Positions 28,106 to 35,340 of a DNA stretch of 64,000 nucleotides are shown here, one piece after another. The translations under genes were made by a program, and so were the position numbers. Below the pieces are notes generated by a model. It ran no database searches and was not told the origin of the DNA. It saw nothing but the letters and a program-made list of their open reading frames with translations. The first letter of the stretch is position 1; every line of letters starts with the position of its first letter. This DNA comes from Paraburkholderia sp. C35 (GTDB taxonomy: Bacteria; Pseudomonadota; Gammaproteobacteria; Burkholderiales; Burkholderiaceae): contig NZ_QBUY01000037.1 of the NCBI RefSeq assembly GCF_003121405.1, positions 1-64,000 on the forward strand. The letters are read 5' to 3'.

Positions 28106-29695
28106 ATGGAAGACGTGGATGTACTTGTCGTCGGCGCGGGGCCGGTCGGCTTGCTGCTCGGCACCGAATTGCAGCGCGACGGCGTCGCCGTGCGCGTGAT
28201 CGATTCGATGCCGGAGCGATCGTTCTTTTGTAAGGCGCTTGGCGTGACGCCGCGCACGCTGGAGATTTTCGACGATCTCGGCATCGTCGATCGTGCCATC
28301 GAGGCGGGTATCTGGCTCTCGGGTGTCGAAACATGGGTGGACGGGGCGATGATGCCGGCGCGGAGCATGCATCTGCCCGAGCAGGGCTTGCCCTACGGCT
28401 CGCTTTCGCTTGCGCAATATGAAACCGAGCGCCTGCTCGAGGCGGCTTTTGCGGAGCGCGGCGGACGTGTGAGTTACGGCTTCACGCTCGACAGCTTTGT
28501 CGAAACGGACGATGCCATCGACGCGTTTCTGACCGGTCCGCACGGCGAAGCACGTACGGTGCGTTGCCGGTGGCTGGTTGGATGCGACGGCGCGCATAGC
28601 AAGGTGCGCGCGGCGCTGGGCTTGCAGTACGAAGGCGCGCAGTTTCCGCAGACCTTTGCGCTGGCCGATCTCGACGTGGCGTGGGCGCAGCCGCGCGGGC
28701 CGATGTATCGCTTCGAATGGAGCGACGCGGCGCGCGCGAAGACCACGATCGCCGCGGTTCCTGTGCGCGGATCGGCGCAGCGTTACCGGCTGTCGATGAT
28801 CGTGCCCGAAGAACAAGCGGCGTTGCTGGCGGGCAATGCGTCGCCCGATTTCGACACGATGAGCGCGCTCATGCTGCCCGCGCTGCCGGAAGGCACGCGT
28901 CTGTCGTCGATGCGCTGGTCGTCGGTGTATCGGGTGAGCCATCGCATCGCGTCCGCGTATGGGACGGGGCGTGTGTTCATCGCGGGGGATGCGGCGCACA
29001 TTCATCCGCCTGTCGGTGGACAGGGCATGAACACGGGTTTGCAGGACGCGCATAACCTCGCATGGAAACTCGCGCTCGTCGCCAAGGGCCTTGCGCATGC
29101 TGCGCTGCTGGAGAGCTATTCGGCGGAGCGGCATCCCGTCGGTGTGGACGTGGTGCAGGCGACGAGCGCCGCGCTCAACGCCGTGCTCGCCAGGCAGGCT
29201 GCCAACCCCGCGATGCGCGAGACACAACTGCTGATCACGTATCGCGGCAGTCCGATCGTCGCCGATGCATGCGAGGGCGCAGACCCCGCGTTACCCGCAC
29301 CCGGCGACCGTGTGCCGGACGTGCATGGCCTGACGCAGCGATTTGTCGGCCGTCCGCGTCGTCTGCACGAGTTCATAGGGCATGGGCGGCATGTGCTGCT
29401 CGGTTATGTCGATGCATCGGGTTCGCAGCTTCAGGCATTCGTCGATGGCTGTCGCGCGCTGGGCGAGTCGCTGCCGGGCGCAGTGTCGGCGGTATTGATT
29501 ACGGCGCCGGGCTGCGCCGTGGCGGAAGACGAACGGATGACCGTGCTGACGGACGAGCAGGGTGCGTTTGCGTCGGCATTCGGGGCATCCGGCGGCGCGG
29601 TATGGGTCGTGCGGCCGGATGGGTACATCGGCTGGCGAGGCCGTGAATGCACGAACGATGCTGTGAGCAACTGGGGGCGCATCTTTCGCGCCTAG
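28106..29695 (+). CDS. FAD-dependent aromatic hydroxylase
   Basis: This 529-residue group A flavoprotein monooxygenase uses NAD(P)H and O2 to hydroxylate an aromatic or quinone-like substrate. The FAD dinucleotide fold is at the N-terminus (VVGAGPVGLLLG). The second FAD motif GCDGAHSKVRAALG is central, followed by GDAAHIHPPVGGQGMNTGLQDAHNLAWKLA. A thioredoxin-like C-terminal domain ends the protein, as in phenol-2-monooxygenase and MhpA/PgaE-like enzymes. The start is chosen at the ATG after GAGGAG; 86 more in-frame codons upstream do not resemble the family. An MFS carrier, a class II aldolase-type enzyme and an AraC regulator follow on the same strand, suggesting a small aromatic degradation unit. 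The substrate is unknown. Confidence 0.88.
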   Translation: MEDVDVLVVGAGPVGLLLGTELQRDGVAVRVIDSMPERSFFCKALGVTPRTLEIFDDLGIVDRAIEAGIWLSGVETWVDGAMMPARSMHLPEQGLPYGSLSLAQYETERLLEAAFAERGGRVSYGFTLDSFVETDDAIDAFLTGPHGEARTVRCRWLVGCDGAHSKVRAALGLQYEGAQFPQTFALADLDVAWAQPRGPMYRFEWSDAARAKTTIAAVPVRGSAQRYRLSMIVPEEQAALLAGNASPDFDTMSALMLPALPEGTRLSSMRWSSVYRVSHRIASAYGTGRVFIAGDAAHIHPPVGGQGMNTGLQDAHNLAWKLALVAKGLAHAALLESYSAERHPVGVDVVQATSAALNAVLARQAANPAMRETQLLITYRGSPIVADACEGADPALPAPGDRVPDVHGLTQRFVGRPRRLHEFIGHGRHVLLGYVDASGSQLQAFVDGCRALGESLPGAVSAVLITAPGCAVAEDERMTVLTDEQGAFASAFGASGGAVWVVRPDGYIGWRGRECTNDAVSNWGRIFRA

Positions 29696-29802
29696 CCATC
29701 GCGCAGTGCGCGCGCAAACAAGACATCGGTTCACGCACAGACAAATGCCCGGGCGCGTCAAAAACGATACTGCATGCATCGTCCCCCACGCCCGAGGTTC
29801 CC

Positions 29803-31146
29803 ATGTCCCCGCCTGCCCGCGCCCGCTGGCCGTATGTGTTTGTCTCCGCGTTTCTCGGCACGGCCATCGAGCAATACGATTTCCTGCTGTACGGCACGGC
29901 ATCGGCGCTCGTGTTCAACCGGCTTTTCTTTCCGAACCTCGATCCGCTGGCGGGCACGATTGCATCGCTTGGCACGTATGCAGCGGGCTACTTCGCGCGC
30001 GGCGCGGGCGCGCTGATCTGCGGGCATTTCGGCGACCGCATCGGCCGTAAGACCTTGCTGATGGTCACGCTGCTCGTGATGGGCATTGCATCGACGCTGG
30101 TCGGTTGCCTGCCCACCTATGCCTCCATCGGCATCTGGGCGCCCATCCTGCTGACGACGCTACGCGTGCTGCAAGGCTTCGCCATCGGCGGCGAGCAGAG
30201 CGGGGCGATCGTGCTGGGCGTCGAGAGCGCGCCCGCGCATCGTCGAGGTCTGTACGGCAGCTGGAGCAATTCGGGTAGCTACGGCGGTGTGCTGCTATCG
30301 ACGGGCGCTCTGCTGCTCACTGCGCTGCTGCCTGAGCCTGCGTTTCTGGCGTGGGGCTGGCGTCTGCCGTTTCTGTTCAGTGCGGTGCTGGTGGTGATCG
30401 GCCTGATTGGCCGCGCGCGTTTGCCGGAGACCGCCGAGTTCGCGCAATTGCAGGCACGTGGTGGTGTCGCGCGCTTTCCGCTGCGCGATCTGATGCGCGA
30501 CCACGCGCGCGCCGTGCTGATTGTTTTCATGGCGCGGCTGGGCGAGATTACATGGTCGGTGTTCGTGGTGCTGTTTGCCGTCGCCTATGTGACGGTGCAA
30601 CTCAAGCTGCCGAAGTCCGTGATTCTCGGCGCGATCATGAGCGGCGCAGCGCTCGGCGTATTCATGGTGCCGCTGTTCGCGGCGTTGTCGGACCGCATCG
30701 GACGCAAGCCGATTTATCTCGCAGGACTGGTGGCGTGCGCGCTCTACGTATGGCCGTTCTTTGCGCTGCTGAACACGCGCGACCCGATGTGGATCAGCGT
30801 GGCCGTCGTGCTCGCGCTGGGCGTCGTGCATCCGATGATGTATGGCCCGCAAGGCGGCTTCTTCGCCGATATGTTCGATGTGCGCGTGCGCTTTTCGGGG
30901 GTATCGATGGGTGCGATCGGCGCGATTGTCGGCGGTGGCGTCAATCCTTTGATCTGCTCGTCGCTGCTTGCGCAAGGGCATGGCAACCCGCATTCAGTGG
31001 CGGTCTACATCACGGCGTGTGCGCTGGTTGCCGCGTGCTTCACGTTCTTCGCGCCGCGGCGCACGCACGATGCGGTGCATGCCGAGCCACTGAATCATGC
31101 GCCCGATGTCAGCGCGAGTCCGCTGGGCGATGCGCGTTCGGCTTAA
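29803..31146 (+). CDS. MFS metabolite:proton symporter
   Basis: This twelve-helix inner-membrane carrier of 447 residues belongs to the ProP/ShiA/KgtP-type metabolite:H+ symporter family. Typical motifs are GTAIEQYDFLLYGTAS in helix 1, GHFGDRIGRKTLL in the first cytoplasmic loop, RVLQGFAIGGEQSGA in helix 4 and ALSDRIGRKPIYLAG in the second-half loop. The start is the ATG of MSPPARARWPYV; the frame runs 52 codons upstream but overlaps the hydroxylase gene. Being between an aromatic hydroxylase and a class II aldolase-type enzyme, it probably imports the acidic substrate of that pathway. Confidence 0.9.
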   Translation: MSPPARARWPYVFVSAFLGTAIEQYDFLLYGTASALVFNRLFFPNLDPLAGTIASLGTYAAGYFARGAGALICGHFGDRIGRKTLLMVTLLVMGIASTLVGCLPTYASIGIWAPILLTTLRVLQGFAIGGEQSGAIVLGVESAPAHRRGLYGSWSNSGSYGGVLLSTGALLLTALLPEPAFLAWGWRLPFLFSAVLVVIGLIGRARLPETAEFAQLQARGGVARFPLRDLMRDHARAVLIVFMARLGEITWSVFVVLFAVAYVTVQLKLPKSVILGAIMSGAALGVFMVPLFAALSDRIGRKPIYLAGLVACALYVWPFFALLNTRDPMWISVAVVLALGVVHPMMYGPQGGFFADMFDVRVRFSGVSMGAIGAIVGGGVNPLICSSLLAQGHGNPHSVAVYITACALVAACFTFFAPRRTHDAVHAEPLNHAPDVSASPLGDARSA

Positions 31147-31170
31147 GCACAACTTTTGATGGAGCAATCG

Positions 31171-31941
31171 ATGAGTGAACAGGACCGCAACGATCCGAAC
31201 GACGGCCTTGCCGCAAAGATGGACCGCAAGCTCGAACAGGGCGCGTGGGACGCACGCCAGAAAATCGCGCTGACGTGCCGCATGCTTGCGCACGAAGGAC
31301 ATTCGGAAACGCTCGCCGGGCAGATCACCGTGCGCGAACCCGACGGCACGTTTCTGACCACGGCAATGGCCTATGGATTCGACGAGGCGACGCGCAGCAA
31401 CGTGATCCGCATCGACGACGAGATGAACGTGATCGAAGGCCGCGGCATGGCGAATCCGGCGATCCGCTTTCACCTCTGGATCTACCGGCGACGGCCCGAC
31501 GTGAACTGCATCGTGCACACGCATCCTCCGTATGTGAATGCGCTGTCGATGACAGGCCGTCCGCTCGAAGTCGCGCACATGGACGCCACGCCGTTTCACG
31601 ACGATTGCGCGTTCCTGCGCGAATGGCCGGGCCTGCCGATCGGCGATAGCGAAGGCGAGATCATCTCAGCAGCGCTCGGCAACAAGCGTGTAATTCTGCT
31701 GGCGAACCACGGCTTTCTGGCGGCGACGTCGTCGCTGGAAGAGTCGGCGTATCTGTCGGTGCTGATCGAGCGCGCGGCGCGCAGTCAGATTCTTGCGCAA
31801 TCGATCGGCGAGCTGAAGCCGATCGATGCGGAGCGCGCGAAAGAATCGCATGACTTTCTGCTGTTGCCGAGCATCGTCAGGTCGAGCTTTGCGCTGTTCG
31901 CGCGGCGCGTCATCAAACGGGAGCCGGACGTGCTGTTCTGA
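31171..31941 (+). CDS. Class II aldolase/adducin-family enzyme
   Basis: This zinc-dependent class II aldolase-fold protein has 256 residues. The metal site is visible as His116 and His118 in IVHTHPPYVNAL and His180 in LLANHGFLA, with a catalytic acid expected nearby. The family includes fuculose-phosphate aldolases and aromatic decarboxylases such as 3,4-dihydroxyphthalate decarboxylase. Company with an aromatic hydroxylase favours a decarboxylase or aldolase in ring catabolism (inference). The start is the ATG at 31171, which has GGAG six bases upstream; ATG at 31159 and TTG at 31156 are in frame but lack such a site. It begins 24 bases after the MFS gene. Confidence 0.85.
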   Translation: MSEQDRNDPNDGLAAKMDRKLEQGAWDARQKIALTCRMLAHEGHSETLAGQITVREPDGTFLTTAMAYGFDEATRSNVIRIDDEMNVIEGRGMANPAIRFHLWIYRRRPDVNCIVHTHPPYVNALSMTGRPLEVAHMDATPFHDDCAFLREWPGLPIGDSEGEIISAALGNKRVILLANHGFLAATSSLEESAYLSVLIERAARSQILAQSIGELKPIDAERAKESHDFLLLPSIVRSSFALFARRVIKREPDVLF

Positions 31942-32026
31942 GCGTGGCGCGCCGATATCCCATGCGAGAATGGGTCATCGCGACATCATGATCGTCCAGC
32001 GGCGTCCAGGCCGGAAGGATTTCGCC

Positions 32027-33022
32027 ATGCCCGACAGTTCCGCATTTCGTTTGCCGTATGCGCCCAAGCTGTTCCCGATGCCGTCGCGCGGTATCGACGA
32101 GCTGAAGCGTTCGCTCGATTACATCGTGATGCCGGGCGAACTGCGTTTCGACGACGAGATCGCGCACGACGAATTGCGCGCTTGCAGACTGACGGGCGGC
32201 GGCGTGCTGGCGACGGCGCATATGGGCCGCCAGGAAGTGCGGCACGACAACGATCATCTGCGCTGGCTCACGGGCGACGATGTGATCGTGCTGATCGCGC
32301 TGGCCGGGCGCGGCACGGTCACGCAGCAGGGCTGCACGCTGCCGTTCTCCAAGGGCGACGTCACGTTCCGCCGTGCGCGCGTGCCGTCCGTTGCGCGCAT
32401 CGACGAGCCGGCGCATCTGCTGATGATCCGTCTGCCGATCGCGCGTTTTCTCGGGCAGGCGGTGTCGCGGCATGCGCAGTTTCGTCCGCAGCGCGCGGAC
32501 GCTGCGTCGGGCATCGTGAAGAGCCTGCATTGCTTCGTCGATCAGGTATTGCCGTCGTTCGAGAGCATGAGCCCTGTTACGCTCGCTGCTGCCGAAGAAG
32601 CGCTGGTCGCGTTGCTCGGCGCGGCCTATCGGGAAGCGGAAGAAATCGCGCAACGCACGGGCGATGCCGCAGCATCGGCAGCCGCGCAGCCGCTGCGCTG
32701 GGTGCAACTGACGCGCTTTATCGACGCCAATCTCTGCGACCCGGAACTGGATGTGGAAGCCTGCGCCATCGGGCTCGGTGTGTCGAAACGCTATGTGCAC
32801 AAGCTGTTCGAAGCGCTCGATCTCCAATACGGCAAATACGTGTTGCAGCAGCGGCTCGCGCGGTGCCGCGACGAATTGCTCAACCCTGTGTTGTCCGGTC
32901 TGTCGATCGAACAGATTGCGTATCGCAACGGCTTCAACGACGCCGCCCATTTCAGCCGGCGGTTTCGCGATGCCTACGGCGTCGCGCCGCGCGAGTTTCG
33001 CAAGCGCGAGCATTTGATCTGA
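32027..33022 (+). CDS. AraC-family transcriptional regulator
   Basis: This 331-residue regulator has an N-terminal cupin-like sensing domain (about residues 30-190) of the kind found in FeaR/NahR-like AraC activators. The C-terminal AraC DNA-binding domain has two helix-turn-helix units (LDVEACAIGLGVSKRYVHKLFEA and LSIEQIAYRNGFNDAAHFSRRFRDAYGVAPREFR). The start is the ATG after GGAAGGA; an earlier ATG at 31988 is possible. It closes the hydroxylase, carrier and aldolase group on the same strand and is the likely activator of that unit. Confidence 0.88.
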   Translation: MPDSSAFRLPYAPKLFPMPSRGIDELKRSLDYIVMPGELRFDDEIAHDELRACRLTGGGVLATAHMGRQEVRHDNDHLRWLTGDDVIVLIALAGRGTVTQQGCTLPFSKGDVTFRRARVPSVARIDEPAHLLMIRLPIARFLGQAVSRHAQFRPQRADAASGIVKSLHCFVDQVLPSFESMSPVTLAAAEEALVALLGAAYREAEEIAQRTGDAAASAAAQPLRWVQLTRFIDANLCDPELDVEACAIGLGVSKRYVHKLFEALDLQYGKYVLQQRLARCRDELLNPVLSGLSIEQIAYRNGFNDAAHFSRRFRDAYGVAPREFRKREHLI

Positions 33023-33077
33023 TGCGTCTGCCCTGATTCCGCGCGCCTTTTAAGCGGCCGATGCGCCGCTGATGTAT

Positions 33078-33096
33078 GATAATGATTCTCATTAAG
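33078..33096. promoter_or_regulatory. Fur box before the iron-uptake membrane genes
   Basis: GATAATGATTCTCATTAAG matches the 19-base Fur consensus GATAATGATAATCATTATC at 15 positions. It lies 27-45 bases before the first small membrane-protein gene, where Fur binding would block transcription in iron-replete cells. A weaker similar box sits at 37630-37648 before the receptor gene. Confidence 0.75.
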
Positions 33097-33122
33097 ACAC
33101 TCTTTTGTTTAGCGTCCCGCCC

Positions 33123-33398
33123 ATGCGCGAGTTCTTGCCGGTCGCGCTCGCGTTTGTCAGCGCGCTTCTCTTCTATCTTGGATCGCCAGGTCAGCAATGG
33201 CGCGCTGCGCCGCTATGGCCGCGTTTCTCGCGCCGGCTGGCGTTGATCGCGCTGGGCGCGTCGCTGGTGCCAGGCATTGCCGAGGGTCATCTGGCCGCGA
33301 CACTTTCCATCGTCGTGACGACGCTGATGGCCGGCTTTGTCGCGTTTCCGTTCGTGGCTGCCTTGCGCAACCGGCGCGCATCAGGAACCACGCGATGA
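33123..33398 (+). CDS. Small membrane protein of the iron-uptake locus
   Basis: This 91-residue, mostly hydrophobic protein has about three predicted membrane segments (LPVALAFVSALLFYLG, LALIALGASLVPGI, and LSIVVTTLMAGFVAFPFVA). It resembles the small DUF3325-type proteins often found with PepSY proteins and TonB-dependent siderophore receptors, but I cannot confirm the family by eye. It follows a Fur box and overlaps the next gene by 4 bases (ATGA). A TTG start at 33105 would add six residues; no clear ribosome-binding site is seen for either. A role in ferric-siderophore handling at the inner membrane is inferred from context. Confidence 0.7.
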   Translation: MREFLPVALAFVSALLFYLGSPGQQWRAAPLWPRFSRRLALIALGASLVPGIAEGHLAATLSIVVTTLMAGFVAFPFVAALRNRRASGTTR

Positions 33399-33700
33399 GC
33401 GACGTCACCCGCGACACGGCGGCGAAGAAACCCAAAGTCGAAGGACACTGGATCGGCAAAACGACAGCGGGCGTGATCTGCGGATTTATCGTCGCGCTCG
33501 CGCTGAGCGGCCTGTTGGTGCGGCTCGCGCCGAGTGCGAGCATCGACGCTGCGAAAGCCGAAACCGCGATGTTGTTCGTGCCGCTCGTCTGGACAGGCAT
33601 TTTCTCCGCCGCGTACTTCTTTCGCAGCGGATTGCGCGCGTGGCTGTGGCTGGGCGCGGCGAGCGTCGTCACGCTCGCACTCTTCGAACTCTGCAAGTAA
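33395..33700 (+). CDS. Small membrane protein of the iron-uptake locus (second)
   Basis: This 101-residue protein has a charged N-terminus (about 20 residues) and three likely membrane segments (TTAGVICGFIVALALSGLLV, MLFVPLVWTGIFSAAYFF, LWLGAASVVTLALF). It is similar in layout to DUF3649 iron-uptake proteins; the family call is tentative. Its start overlaps the stop of the preceding gene, and the PepSY gene begins 5 bases after its stop, so the three are co-transcribed. Function is inferred from the Fur box and neighbours. Confidence 0.72.
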   Translation: MSDVTRDTAAKKPKVEGHWIGKTTAGVICGFIVALALSGLLVRLAPSASIDAAKAETAMLFVPLVWTGIFSAAYFFRSGLRAWLWLGAASVVTLALFELCK

Positions 33701-33705
33701 TTTCC

Positions 33706-35340
33706 ATGCGCACCGATCTCATACGCGTCTACAAGACCGTGCATACGTGGACGGGCGTGATCTGTGGACTCGCGCTGTTCATCTGCTTTTACGCGGGTGC
33801 CGTCACGATGTTCAAGGATCAGCTGATCGACTGGACCACGTCGCCTGCGAGCGCGCATCAGCTGATTCGCGTCGACGAATCGCCGAAGCTCATCGAGCAG
33901 GTGCTCGCGACGCAACCCGACGCGCGCAAATATCTGTCGCTGCGTTTTCATGACCGCGATCACGCTTGGCTCTCGTGGCCGACGCATGGCCGCACGCAGC
34001 GCGCGACGGCCACGTTCGATTCAAATGGGCAGTTGCATGTCGAGACAACCCATCCATCCGATGTCGCGCAGTTCGTCAACGTGCTGCACATGACGGCGGG
34101 CGTGCCGGGCGGCTTCAATGTCGGCATGGGCGTGATGGGCGTGGTGTCGCTGCTGTATGGGCTGGCGCTGGTGTCGGGCGTGATCGTGCTGCTGCCGACG
34201 CTGATCAAAGACCTGTTCGTGCTGCGCATCGGCAAGAATCTCAAACGGATGTGGCTCGATGCGCACAACGTGGTCGGCATTCTGAGCCTGCCGTTTCATC
34301 TGGTGATGGCGCTGTCGGTGGTCGGCTTCGGGCTGCATGATTACATCTACAGCGCGCAGGACAAGCTGATCTACGACGGCAAGCTGCAACCGATGCTGGT
34401 CGCGCAGAATCCGTTCTTCGGCGCGGCGCCTGCAAAAGCCGATCAGGATGCGACGAAACTGCTCGCGCCCACCGCGCTGCTCGACAAGGTGCGCGCGCAG
34501 GCGCCCGGCTTCGAACCTGAAGAACTGACGTGGCGGCGCGCGGGACAGCCCGGCGCAACGGTATTCGTGCGCGGCGACGATCCGCATTACCTTGCGCGCA
34601 GCGGCGGCTTCGCGTTGATGGACCCCGTCAGCGGCGAGTTCGTGAACCACAAGTTCCTGCCCGGCGATGGCAACGGCGACAACTGGGCCGCAACCACCAG
34701 CGCGATCTACGCGCTGCATTTCGGCAGCTATGGCGGCGCGCCAATTCAATGGGGTTATTTCCTGCTCGGACTCGCAGGCGCGTTCCTGTTTTACTCGGGC
34801 AATCTGCTGTGGATCGATAGCCGTCGCAAGTCACAGCGCGCGGAGAATCAGTCGGTCGCGCAGAAGCGTTCGGCGAGTTTTCTGGCTTCGCTGACGGTAG
34901 GTGTCGCGCTGGGCTGCATCAACGGCATTTCGCTGAGCATCGTCGCGGCGAAGTGGCTGAACGGCCATGTCGCGGATATGCACCAGTGGCACGCGTCGAT
35001 TTACTACACGGTGTTTCTGGTGTGCATCGCGTGGGCGTTTTTGCGTGGTGCGCCGCGTGCAGCCGTTGAACTGCTGCTGCTTGCCGTCATTGCAACGGCT
35101 GCGCTGCCGTTGACGAGTCTGGCCGGCTGGCTTTTCCCGTCGACGATCGGATGGGCAGGCAGCGCTGACGGCTCGTTCGCCGTCGATATCGTCGCTGCTT
35201 TGGGCGCTGCCTGCTATGCGTGGATGTGGCGCGCGACGGCCAGACGCGTATCGATGGGGCGCACCGACAGCGTCTGGTTCGACCGCTCGCGTCAGAAGTC
35301 CGTGGTCAACGACATCAGCAACGTGCGCGGCTTGCCCTGA
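33706..35340 (+). CDS. PepSY-associated membrane protein, iron uptake
   Basis: This 544-residue inner-membrane protein of the PepSY-TM family is common beside siderophore receptors. It may reduce or release iron at the periplasmic face; that role is a family inference. An N-terminal helix with His (TVHTWTGVICGLALFICFYAGAV) is followed by a large periplasmic region. Helices with conserved His follow (LHMTAGVPGGFNVGMGVMGVVSLLYGLALVSG, WLDAHNVVGILSLPFHLVMALSV), then IYALHFGSYGG and several C-terminal helices. The start is the ATG 5 bases after the upstream stop. Its last 49 bases (35292-35340) overlap, on the opposite strand, the end of the TonB receptor gene. Confidence 0.88.
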   Translation: MRTDLIRVYKTVHTWTGVICGLALFICFYAGAVTMFKDQLIDWTTSPASAHQLIRVDESPKLIEQVLATQPDARKYLSLRFHDRDHAWLSWPTHGRTQRATATFDSNGQLHVETTHPSDVAQFVNVLHMTAGVPGGFNVGMGVMGVVSLLYGLALVSGVIVLLPTLIKDLFVLRIGKNLKRMWLDAHNVVGILSLPFHLVMALSVVGFGLHDYIYSAQDKLIYDGKLQPMLVAQNPFFGAAPAKADQDATKLLAPTALLDKVRAQAPGFEPEELTWRRAGQPGATVFVRGDDPHYLARSGGFALMDPVSGEFVNHKFLPGDGNGDNWAATTSAIYALHFGSYGGAPIQWGYFLLGLAGAFLFYSGNLLWIDSRRKSQRAENQSVAQKRSASFLASLTVGVALGCINGISLSIVAAKWLNGHVADMHQWHASIYYTVFLVCIAWAFLRGAPRAAVELLLLAVIATAALPLTSLAGWLFPSTIGWAGSADGSFAVDIVAALGAACYAWMWRATARRVSMGRTDSVWFDRSRQKSVVNDISNVRGLP

